DNA of 7,827 nt from Candidatus Pacearchaeota archaeon UBA284 (GCA_002499185.1 DAKN01000041.1:1-7827); one strand, 5' to 3'; shown: positions 1 to 6,345, counted from the first letter of the stretch. Notes: generated from the sequence alone by a model not told the origin. Numbers and translations are program-made.

Positions 1-1280
1 TAAACAAAATCCAAGAAGGAGATATCCTTGTTACAAAAATGACAAACCCAGATATGGTTGTTACAATGCAAAAAAGCAAAGCAATTATCACAGATGAAGG
101 AGGAATGACTGCTCATGCAGCAATTGTTTCCAGAGAAATAGGAATTCCATGCGTTGTAGGAACAAAAGAAGCAACAAAGATATTTCATGACGGGCAAATA
201 GTTACGGTGGATGGGGCAAATGGAATAATTTACAGCGGAGAAATTAAATTAGAAGATTCTGAAGAATCTGAAGAAATAGAATCTGAAGAAATAGAAGAGC
301 ATAAAATAGAATCAGAAAATAAAGAAATTCAATTGCAAATAGAACAAAAACACGAAAATAAAAAAATTCTCGTCAAAGTAAATTGCGATTTACCCTATGT
401 TGCTAAAAAAGCAGCACTTACAGGAGCAGATGGGGTTGGTCTAGTCAGAATAGAATTTATAATTGCACAATCAGGGGTTCATCCTGCAGAATATATAAAA
501 GAAAAAAGGATGTCTGATTATACTATTGTTTTAGTAAACGGATTAAAAGAAATTGCAGAGGCATTTAAAGATAAGCCCATATGGGTAAGAACTTCTGATA
601 TTAGAACTGATGAATATAAAAGTTTGAAAGGAGCAGAGCAAGAACCAAAGGAATCTAATCCAATGCTCGGGTGGCACGGCATAAGAAGGGGTTTAGATCA
701 GGAAGAAATATTAAAATCAGAATTCAGGGCAGTTAAACAGTTACATGATCTTGGCTATAATAATGTTGGAGTTATGGTTCCGTTTTTGATTAATGTTGAT
801 GAATTTGTAAAAGCGAAAGATATGGCAATTGAGGTTGGGCTGGACATTGATAAAATGGATTTTGGAGTAATGGTTGAAACTCCTGCTTCATGCTGGATTA
901 TAGAAGATTTATGCAAGCACGGAATAAAATTTATTTCTTTTGGCACAAATGATTTGACACAACTTACACTTGGAATTGATAGAAATAGTGAAAGGTTGGC
1001 TCCATTATACACTGAATTGCACCCTTCAATGAAAGGACAGATGAAAATGGTTATTGAAATATGTAAAAAATATGGTGTTCAAACAAGCATTTGTGGACAA
1101 GCAGGGAGCAATCCCGAAATGGTTAAATTTTTGCTTAATGAAGGAATCTCAAGTGTTTCAGTTAATTTAGATAGCGTTTCTTTAATCAGAAACATCGTGA
1201 ATAAATTTGAAGGGGCAAGAGATACTCACGAATATGAGATAAAAGGAAATTTAAAAGAATTTCCTGTTCAAAAAATGTAA
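1..1280 (+). CDS. ppsA: Phosphoenolpyruvate synthase (pyruvate, water dikinase), C-terminal part, 5' end outside window
   Basis: The enzyme converts pyruvate and ATP to phosphoenolpyruvate, AMP and phosphate in the cytosol, as the entry step of gluconeogenesis. The reading frame is open to the left edge (first full codon at nt 3, reading NKIQEGDILVTKMTNPDM), so the ATG at 39 is internal and the N-terminal nucleotide-binding domain lies upstream. The phosphohistidine swivelling domain is visible: GGMTAHAAIVSRE, with the phospho-accepting His at nt 114-116. An acidic, repetitive linker follows (about nt 240-365). Then comes the PEP-utilising TIM barrel with GVGLVRIEF, RTSDIRTDEY, NPMLGWHGIRRG, VMVETPAS, SFGTNDLTQLTLGIDR and the SICGQA loop, whose catalytic Cys is at nt 1092-1094. 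All expected catalytic motifs in this half are present, so the gene looks functional. It ends 12 nt from the stop of the convergent gene on the other strand. The family call is strong; the linker is the only unusual part. Confidence 0.96.
   Translation, partial: NKIQEGDILVTKMTNPDMVVTMQKSKAIITDEGGMTAHAAIVSREIGIPCVVGTKEATKIFHDGQIVTVDGANGIIYSGEIKLEDSEESEEIESEEIEEHKIESENKEIQLQIEQKHENKKILVKVNCDLPYVAKKAALTGADGVGLVRIEFIIAQSGVHPAEYIKEKRMSDYTIVLVNGLKEIAEAFKDKPIWVRTSDIRTDEYKSLKGAEQEPKESNPMLGWHGIRRGLDQEEILKSEFRAVKQLHDLGYNNVGVMVPFLINVDEFVKAKDMAIEVGLDIDKMDFGVMVETPASCWIIEDLCKHGIKFISFGTNDLTQLTLGIDRNSERLAPLYTELHPSMKGQMKMVIEICKKYGVQTSICGQAGSNPEMVKFLLNEGISSVSVNLDSVSLIRNIVNKFEGARDTHEYEIKGNLKEFPVQKM
264..323 (+). 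repeat. In-frame 15-nt tandem repeat in the ppsA linker
   Basis: Two exact copies of gaatctgaagaaata (264-278 and 279-293), encoding ESEEI twice, are followed by two degenerate units (294-308 and 309-323). The unit is a multiple of three, so copy-number change would lengthen or shorten the acidic linker between the phosphohistidine domain and the TIM barrel without breaking the frame. Confidence 0.8.
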
Positions 1281-1292
1281 ATGGGCAAGTGA

Positions 1293-1586
1293 TTATCTAA
1301 AACTTCCATTTCCCAAATATTCCAAGGTATCTGCTTTTCCATCAAAATATTTAATCAAAACAGAATTATTTTTTATTTCTAATCCACTAAAATTTTCTTT
1401 TACTCTTCCTGTTAGATAGAATTTTTTCCCATTATAATCTATACAGATTGTTCTTTGTTTAGAAATTGAAACAATATATCCCTCTTTTTTAGAGCGAATT
1501 CTTCCCAATTCATCTTTTTCAGAACAATTAATTACCGGCATAGCTAATAAAGACATAGCTAATAATGATTTTATTAATTTTGACAT
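1293..1586 (-). CDS. Small exported or lipoprotein-like hypothetical protein, 97 residues
   Basis: I do not recognise the family. The chosen start gives MSKLIKSLLAMSLLAMPVINC: two lysines, a hydrophobic stretch (residues 7-19) and a Cys at position 21. This resembles a signal peptide with an imperfect lipobox (VIN before Cys; Asn at -1 is atypical). The remaining 75 or so residues are hydrophilic and look beta-rich, with GYIVSISKQRTICIDYNGKKF and a second Cys. The start ATG lies one nucleotide after the stop codon of the preceding gene (1588-1590), which suggests translational coupling. An ATG at 1593-1595 in the same frame would add MVK and overlap the preceding gene by 8 nt; it is a possible alternative start. 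No separate TATA box sits at the right distance, so it is probably co-transcribed with the 99-residue gene. Export is inferred; function is unknown. Confidence 0.7.
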   Translation of the reverse strand: MSKLIKSLLAMSLLAMPVINCSEKDELGRIRSKKEGYIVSISKQRTICIDYNGKKFYLTGRVKENFSGLEIKNNSVLIKYFDGKADTLEYLGNGSFR

Positions 1587-1587
1587 T

Positions 1588-1887
1588 TTAACCATATAAT
1601 TCTGAGAATTTTTTTCTTTGAAAATCATACATCCCTTGTGCAGTTTCTGCTTCATTTGATTTGGGGTATTTTTCCTTAATTTGAGATAACTGTTTTTCAG
1701 AAACATCTAATAAACTTCTTGCAGATTCAGGAAAACCATCCATCATAAATTGGACTGCAAAGCAGATATTTCTGTTAAACTCATTAAATAATTCTTGTAA
1801 TTTTTCCACATTTTCAAGAGAACAAGCTATTGTTTTCTTTTCATGAAATGTAATAAGTTTGATTTCTAAGTTTTCCATTTTACTCAT
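1588..1887 (-). CDS. Hypothetical cytosolic helical protein, 99 residues
   Basis: No family recognised. The protein has no signal peptide or membrane segment. Its first 20 or so residues could form strands (LEIKLITFHEKKTIACS). The rest reads as amphipathic helices: ENVEKLQELFNEFNRNICFAVQFMM, then ESARSLLDVSEKQLSQIKEKYP, then a final helix, so it could be a small helical bundle or TPR-like hairpin. The start at 1887 is preferred because a TATA-like box lies 24 nt upstream; a second ATG at 1878 is possible. It is the first gene of a two-gene unit with the exported 97-residue protein, whose start lies one nucleotide after this stop. The tight coupling argues that both small reading frames are real genes. 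The link between a cytosolic and an exported partner is unexplained. Confidence 0.72.
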   Translation of the reverse strand: MSKMENLEIKLITFHEKKTIACSLENVEKLQELFNEFNRNICFAVQFMMDGFPESARSLLDVSEKQLSQIKEKYPKSNEAETAQGMYDFQRKKFSELYG

Positions 1888-1906
1888 TTTAAAAAAGAAT
1901 AGAACA

Positions 1907-1920
1907 TATTTAAATCTTTT
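1907..1920 (-). promoter_or_regulatory. BRE/TATA-type promoter of the 99/97-residue gene pair
   Basis: On the - strand the sequence reads AAAAGATTTAAATA, a purine-rich BRE-like stretch followed by a TATA-like box centred near 1911, about 24 nt before the ATG at 1887. No Shine-Dalgarno sequence precedes the ATG, which fits leaderless transcription. Predicted from pattern and spacing only. Confidence 0.6.
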
Positions 1921-1969
1921 TATTTGTAACTACTTTAAGATAATGAAATAATTAGAACATAATCAAAAA

Positions 1970-3976
1970 TTAAACAAAAAGCCTTTTTATCCATACGAAG
2001 AATTTATTGATGATATTCGTATCTTCAATTTCAAGATTAAAATGTTCTTCTTTAGAATATTCTTTATTGTTTTTATCTGTATAAACTGCAAGAATTTTTA
2101 TTTCATGAATTCCAGGTCTTAGATTTTTTATATTATTACTATCAATTACAAAACCAACAGTTTGTTGGCCATTTTTCAGCCAAAAAGTATTTTTTTCAAG
2201 ATAATTCAAATCATCATTTTTTAAAGTTAAGTTCAAATCAATGTTGGTGTTTGCACTAATGTTTAAAGAAAGCCTTGTTTTTCCATCATATTTTATTTTT
2301 TTGTCTTCTATGCCTTCGAAGGTTATTTCAGGAGCTCTTAAAACAACAAAATTTATGCATGAAGTTCCTATATTTTCTCCAAATTCTTTAACAGAAACAC
2401 ATTTTATCATCGGAGACATTGGTTGCATCATTGTTTGATTTTTAAATTGATTTCTTATATCAAATTCTAAAGAGTATTGTTTTGAACCATCTGAAATTAT
2501 ATTTTCTCTCTGACATATATCATTTAAACACAAAATTATGTCTCTTTCTTTTGATTCCTTATTTTCAGCTATGCACAATATTCTTGCTTTTTCATAATCA
2601 TAATAATAATTTTTTTCAGATTTGCAAAAAACATCCAAATTTGATATTAATGCCCCTATCGAAGGGGTTATTCTTTGAGCTTCTTCTAAGGTGATTATTC
2701 CCTTATTTTTTCCGAACAATAATTGTGATTTTGCAAAATTTCCAAAAATATCTTTCACTTCAATATCTGAAATACATCCAGATTCACATTGATTTGTTAT
2801 AGGAGTATATAATAAAAAATACCCTATAGTGTCTTGTTCAGGTTTTAATAAAAGGGTTTTTTCAAAATCTCCAAAATAACCCGGAGCACTAACTAAAAAA
2901 ATAGGCCAGGATAAATAGTAGCCTATTCTCGCTTTTATTTCGAGAGGAACATAACTATCCATGCCTGTTTCAGGAATAATTGGTCTAATAGCAAAAGAAA
3001 GAGGTAATTGTTTTATTTCTCCAAAGTTTAAAATTTCAGCATTAATATTTATTTTACCTGGAGAAATATTTCCAGTATATTGATATTCTATTGCTTTAGT
3101 GGAAGAATCGTGGCTTTCTTTTAATTTGATATGGTAAGCATCAATCCAACCATATTCGCGAAAATTAGGGTCGTAGGGAACCCACCCATATTTTTCTCCA
3201 AGCCAAACTTCAGCCCAGGCATGTTCTCTGAATTTTTTTTCTTCATTAGAATAAGCCATTCCGGTTATATATTTTGTAGGCAACCCAATGCTTCTCGTGA
3301 GTGCCATAAATAAAGTAGCATAATGACTACAAACCCCCCTTTTATTTTGCATAATTTCACTTGCTTTTTTTAAATCTTGGATGTTTAAATCATAAACCAT
3401 GTTCTTATTTACATATTCTGCAAAGTTATGCAAAATTTCCAAGGTATCTTCGGTTGATTTTAATTCCAAGGCTTTATTTCTTATAAAGGGATCATTAAAA
3501 TCAATATTGTCACCATTATTGTATTCAGAATATATTTTTATTTCTTCAGGAATATTGTTTAACAATTCACTAATATTTATCTTTTCATTTATTTCCGGAT
3601 TGTAATAATGTGTTTTTATCTTGCTGACATAAACAAAATTTTCTATTCTATCTTTTATTGTAGAGGAGAATTTAACATAATTTTCATTTTCAATTTTTTT
3701 TATTAAATCCCCACTCAAGTCAAATAATTCTTTTGATATTATTTCCTGCCGATAATCTTTTTTTGGAAAAATATAAAGAGTTAAATTAACATTTGAATTG
3801 TCTGTTGAATTAATTTCATTAGAAATATTTATTTCTATTTCTAAATAACTATGCCTTGGATCATATATAGAACCATTTTGAGCTGCAACATTCACAAAAA
3901 AAACAGGGATTAAAAATATTAACATTAAAAGTGCCCAAATTAAAAATGCTAATATTAATCTCACGCCTCTCTTCAT
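1970..3976 (-). CDS. Exported transglutaminase-like superfamily protein, 668 residues
   Basis: The N-terminus (MKRGVRLILAFLIWALLMLI and on to about residue 30) is a basic start plus a long hydrophobic segment, a signal peptide or signal anchor. The main body should lie outside the membrane. Residues about 175-285 form a transglutaminase/protease core with a complete Cys-His-Asp triad: C216 in KRGVCSHYA, H252 in REHAWAEVW and D269 in VPYDPNFREYG. The 380 residues after the core look beta-rich with several cysteines, and the last 110 or so resemble an Ig-like or CARDB-like module (TRLSLNISANTNIDLNLTLK). There is a short basic-aromatic tail, NKFFVWIKRLFV. Many N-x-S/T sequons (for example N50, N56, N64, N134) would permit N-glycosylation. 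Such domains act as proteases, amidases or cross-linkers; the substrate cannot be told here. It has its own promoter and no obvious functional link to its neighbours. Confidence 0.88.
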   Translation of the reverse strand: MKRGVRLILAFLIWALLMLIFLIPVFFVNVAAQNGSIYDPRHSYLEIEINISNEINSTDNSNVNLTLYIFPKKDYRQEIISKELFDLSGDLIKKIENENYVKFSSTIKDRIENFVYVSKIKTHYYNPEINEKINISELLNNIPEEIKIYSEYNNGDNIDFNDPFIRNKALELKSTEDTLEILHNFAEYVNKNMVYDLNIQDLKKASEIMQNKRGVCSHYATLFMALTRSIGLPTKYITGMAYSNEEKKFREHAWAEVWLGEKYGWVPYDPNFREYGWIDAYHIKLKESHDSSTKAIEYQYTGNISPGKININAEILNFGEIKQLPLSFAIRPIIPETGMDSYVPLEIKARIGYYLSWPIFLVSAPGYFGDFEKTLLLKPEQDTIGYFLLYTPITNQCESGCISDIEVKDIFGNFAKSQLLFGKNKGIITLEEAQRITPSIGALISNLDVFCKSEKNYYYDYEKARILCIAENKESKERDIILCLNDICQRENIISDGSKQYSLEFDIRNQFKNQTMMQPMSPMIKCVSVKEFGENIGTSCINFVVLRAPEITFEGIEDKKIKYDGKTRLSLNISANTNIDLNLTLKNDDLNYLEKNTFWLKNGQQTVGFVIDSNNIKNLRPGIHEIKILAVYTDKNNKEYSKEEHFNLEIEDTNIINKFFVWIKRLFV

Positions 3977-3996
3977 CCTTTAATAAGAATTTTATG

Positions 3997-4008
3997 CTTT
4001 ATATTTTT
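3997..4008 (-). promoter_or_regulatory. TATA-type promoter of the transglutaminase-like gene
   Basis: The - strand reads AAAAATATAAAG, with a TATAAA box centred near 4001, 25 nt upstream of the ATG at 3976. An AAGG directly touches the ATG, too close to act as a Shine-Dalgarno sequence, so a leaderless message is the simplest reading. Confidence 0.6.
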
Positions 4009-4037
4009 AACTTTTAAGATTTTTTACTTTGATTTTA

Positions 4038-4052
4038 TAGATAGGCTATCTA
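4038..4052. repeat. Short inverted repeat between the DHH gene and the transglutaminase gene
   Basis: The sequence TAGATAGGCTATCTA is a dyad with 6-7 bp arms around a GGC centre. It starts 9 nt after the DHH gene stop and lies upstream of the TATA box of the next gene. No T-run follows it on the - strand, so it is not a typical intrinsic terminator. An operator-like site or a chance palindrome are both possible. Confidence 0.4.
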
Positions 4053-4060
4053 GAACAATA

Positions 4061-5128
4061 TTATGTTTTGCTTTTTATCATCCTAATCATATTGTCTCTG
4101 AATTTTGGCAAATCTTCTATAGAAAGGGTTGCACCACAAGCATTTTCATGTCCGCCTGCTGTGCTTTCTATTCCTTCTAGAGATTTTATAGTCATAGTTC
4201 TTGCATCATCTTTGCTTCTGACAGAAACATTCACTCTTGTGCCTTTTATATAACATACAACAATAGTTAAATTTGGAAAATTATAGAATAATTCATTGGC
4301 TAATTCTCCACTTAAACTTAATTCTCCACCATACTGAAAAAATAATAGATTTTTATTTATTTTTCCTATTTCTTTTGCTTTTTCCAATAGTTTAGAATAT
4401 TTCCTATCAACTTGTGAAAATCGATGATAAATTGTGGCATTTTTTAAATTTTTTTCAAGAATTTCTCTTGGCGATTTTAAATTTAAAAGATATTTAATCA
4501 TCTTTACAACATTGCTTGTTCTATCTTTCAACCCGAAATTTATGACCTTTGCCAATCTTCCAAGTTCTGTTTCATATAGGGCCTTAGCCTGTTCTGCTTG
4601 TTTTAATTTTATGAATAAATCGGGATTATTTTCAGCAAAACTATTTGCAAACTCTGGTAAAAACCAATCAGAAATGCACCCAAGCATTGCTATCCATTCA
4701 TCTTCTTGTTTGCCAGAAATTTTATAACACCAATAAGAAACAGGTTCATTTGTTGGTTTTTCGTTTTCAAGAGGATTAAAATAATTTATTTTTTCAAAAT
4801 CTTCTTCATTGTCTTTGAATGGTTTTGGATGATGGTCTATCCAGATTACTGGAATGCCTTTTTCATTGCATTCATGTAAAAATTGCTTTGAAACTAATGG
4901 TTTGTCTATAATAAAAACAAAATCTGGAGAAAATTCATTTAATTTTCTCAAATAAGTTGAATTTAAATCAGGAAATGTTTTAATTGCTATGCCCTTTCCT
5001 TTGTTGCAATATCTTCTAAGCAGCATAAAACTCGCTAATCCATCTAAGTCATTGTCAAAGAAAAAAAGAGGATTTTGGCTCTTATTAAGAAATTCTCTTA
5101 TTTCGTTTATTTTTTCATTACTTATCAT
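4061..5128 (-). CDS. DHH/DHHA1-family phosphoesterase, 355 residues
   Basis: The DHH superfamily comprises metal-dependent (usually Mn) phosphoesterases including RecJ nucleases, nanoRNA/oligonucleotide hydrolases and c-di-AMP phosphodiesterases. The visible motifs are motif I FFFDNDLDGLAS (D25, D27, D29), motif II FVFIIDKP (D75), the signature WIDHHP (D98-H99-H100), motif IV LGCISDWF (D154), and the DHHA1 substrate-binding motif AGGHENACG (G325-G326-H327) near the C-terminus. The usual first His of motif I (H-x-D-x-D-G) is Asp here. There is no signal peptide, membrane segment, PAS, GGDEF or CBS domain, so it is a stand-alone cytosolic DHH-DHHA1 enzyme; the segment between the two domains (about 160-260) is mostly helical. 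It lies 24 nt downstream of a diadenylate cyclase gene, which makes cyclic or linear dinucleotides attractive candidate substrates. A RecJ-like or nanoRNase role is equally compatible. The family is certain; the substrate is not. Confidence 0.92.
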   Translation of the reverse strand: MISNEKINEIREFLNKSQNPLFFFDNDLDGLASFMLLRRYCNKGKGIAIKTFPDLNSTYLRKLNEFSPDFVFIIDKPLVSKQFLHECNEKGIPVIWIDHHPKPFKDNEEDFEKINYFNPLENEKPTNEPVSYWCYKISGKQEDEWIAMLGCISDWFLPEFANSFAENNPDLFIKLKQAEQAKALYETELGRLAKVINFGLKDRTSNVVKMIKYLLNLKSPREILEKNLKNATIYHRFSQVDRKYSKLLEKAKEIGKINKNLLFFQYGGELSLSGELANELFYNFPNLTIVVCYIKGTRVNVSVRSKDDARTMTIKSLEGIESTAGGHENACGATLSIEDLPKFRDNMIRMIKSKT

Positions 5129-5150
5129 TTTTTTATTTAGTTTTTAATCA

Positions 5151-5164
5151 ATTTAAATCTTTTT
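5151..5164 (-). promoter_or_regulatory. Putative promoter of the DHH gene, overlapping the disA stop codon
   Basis: The - strand reads AAAAAAGATTTAAAT, running through the last Lys and Ile codons and the TAA stop of disA. The ATTTAAAT core (5151-5158) is centred about 26 nt upstream of the ATG at 5128. It is nearly identical to the box before the 99-residue gene (AAAAGATTTAAATA). This suggests the DHH gene can be transcribed independently of disA. Confidence 0.5.
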
Positions 5165-6250
5165 TCCGACCAATGCCTGTTCTTTTAAATTTGATAATTC
5201 CTTTTTTATTTTTTTAACATCTTTTTCACCAACCAAATTTGTTAATTTGTCCGAATTTGTTTCAATAGCATCGAATATGTGCTGCATGCTTTCAAAAGTA
5301 TCAATTATATTATTCACTATCTCTTTGTTTATGGTTGTTTTATTCAATAATCTATATCCTTTTGATTTTACAGAATCATTTTGGCTTGAATAAAGCAAGA
5401 TTTTTATTATATTATTTGTATCTATTAACTCGTCTAGCGTTAATGTCGGAAGGGCTGTTCTTGAAAATTCCCAGTTTCTGCTATAATCTTTTAATAACAT
5501 TATTTTTTCTTTTTCTACATCTTTTACTATTTCCTTGAATAAAAGTTTTACAAGATTTCCTTCTGTTCCGAGTTCGATGATATATTTTCTTATAGTCTCT
5601 GCTATTCTCGACATTATTTCCATTCTTTGTAATGGCAAAACTATATCTTGTAAGCTTACAAAATTGGTAAATTCTAAAACATTTAAATTAACTAACAATT
5701 CATTCAATAAATCTTTGTGTTTTTCAAGCATTCTTAATGTTTCAGAGGCTTTGCTTAATAATTCTTCAGAGCTTCTCAAAATATAACGGACATTTTTATA
5801 GTATAATGTGACAATTTTTCTTCTTTCGGATACAGCAATTATTGGAACACCCAATTGCTTAGCAGATCTTTCAGCAGCTTTATGTCTTGTTCCTGTTTCA
5901 TTTGTTTGAATAGTCGCATCTGGAATGAGCAAGGTATTGCAATAAACAATCTTTTTACCATCGTGAGAAAGAATTATTGCTCCATCCATCTTGCATAATT
6001 CAACTAATTGCTGTGGAGAAAATTTGCAATCTAATCTAAAGCCACCATTTGTTATTCTTTGGACATGTTCATTGTCTCCAAGAACAATTAATGCACCCAT
6101 GCTAGCTCTTGAAATATCATCAATAGCCGCCCTCAACGATGTTCCAGGTGTTACCAATCTTATAATATCAAATAATTCTTCTATTTCGTGTTCTTTATTT
6201 ATTTCTTCCAGGGAATTTAATTCCGGGATAGTTTTATCATTGTTTAACAT
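5153..6250 (-). CDS. disA: DisA-type diadenylate cyclase (c-di-AMP synthase), 365 residues
   Basis: The enzyme condenses two ATP into the second messenger cyclic di-AMP. The N-terminal DAC domain (about residues 22-160) carries LVTPGTSLRAAIDDI, the catalytic KMDGAIILS (DGA at 89-91), LIPDATIQTNETGTRHKAAER (RHK at 122-124, where DisA usually has RHR) and AVSERRKIVTLYY. The similarity continues through the helical linker: LEFTNFVSLQDIV, IIELGTEGNLVKL, the conserved SKGYRLLNK (296-304). The length matches the bacterial family (about 360), so this is DisA architecture and not a lone DAC domain. The C-terminal helix-hairpin-helix is degenerate: LVGEKDVKKIKKEL (339-352) replaces the usual GIGEVRARKIKKGL pattern, losing the first hairpin Gly. 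DisA octamers in bacteria scan DNA for branched structures; here the DNA-binding part may be weakened. The protein is cytosolic with no membrane segment. The DHH phosphoesterase gene follows after 24 nt. Family certainty is high; activity and DNA scanning are inferred. Confidence 0.95.
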   Translation of the reverse strand: MLNNDKTIPELNSLEEINKEHEIEELFDIIRLVTPGTSLRAAIDDISRASMGALIVLGDNEHVQRITNGGFRLDCKFSPQQLVELCKMDGAIILSHDGKKIVYCNTLLIPDATIQTNETGTRHKAAERSAKQLGVPIIAVSERRKIVTLYYKNVRYILRSSEELLSKASETLRMLEKHKDLLNELLVNLNVLEFTNFVSLQDIVLPLQRMEIMSRIAETIRKYIIELGTEGNLVKLLFKEIVKDVEKEKIMLLKDYSRNWEFSRTALPTLTLDELIDTNNIIKILLYSSQNDSVKSKGYRLLNKTTINKEIVNNIIDTFESMQHIFDAIETNSDKLTNLVGEKDVKKIKKELSNLKEQALVGKKI

Positions 6251-6268
6251 TCTTTTTTTCTTTTTAAT

Positions 6269-6280
6269 AATTAAATTTAT
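6269..6280 (-). promoter_or_regulatory. disA: Weak TATA-like box close to the disA start
   Basis: The - strand reads ATAAATTTAATT about 23-27 nt before the ATG at 6250, which would give a leaderless disA message. The match is poorer than the box at 6331-6345, and the whole region is AT-rich, so this is a weak alternative. Confidence 0.3.
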
Positions 6281-6330
6281 TCTAAACGTATTCTATATAA
6301 TTAATCAATATTTAGACTTTACTTTGAAAC

Positions 6331-6345
6331 TATTTAAATTTTTTT
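6331..6345 (-). promoter_or_regulatory. disA: BRE/TATA-type promoter candidate for disA with a leader of about 58 nt
   Basis: The - strand reads AAAAAAATTTAAATA, matching the consensus seen before the 99-residue and zinc-ribbon genes. It lies about 84 nt upstream of the disA ATG, so initiation about 26 nt downstream would leave a leader of roughly 58 nt, unlike the other genes here. No other start codon fits this box. The A/T-run part also forms one arm of an inverted repeat (6335-6357). Confidence 0.45.

Noticed and set aside
39..41. ATG at 39 as the start of the PEP synthase gene
   Set aside because: The frame is open to the left edge and the residues before the ATG continue the conserved phosphohistidine-domain sequence, so the gene starts upstream of the window.
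755..1012. Antisense reading frame inside ppsA
   Set aside because: It lies opposite conserved TIM-barrel sequence and has no recognisable protein character or promoter; treated as a shadow, as were the + strand frames opposite the transglutaminase, DHH and disA genes.
1365..1380. T-run as terminator for ppsA on the + strand
   Set aside because: It lies about 90 nt inside the convergent gene and T-runs are frequent in this AT-rich sequence, so the assignment would be arbitrary.
1587..1706. Longer 137-residue version of the exported small protein starting at 1706
   Set aside because: The extra 40 residues lie inside the 99-residue gene in another frame and would bury the signal peptide. The start at 1586, or the ATG at 1595, is far more natural.
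4061..6250. CBASS-like or other anti-phage cyclic nucleotide system
   Set aside because: The cyclase is a DisA/DAC enzyme and not a CD-NTase. No effector such as a nuclease, patatin or membrane toxin is adjacent; ordinary c-di-AMP metabolism or DNA repair fits better.
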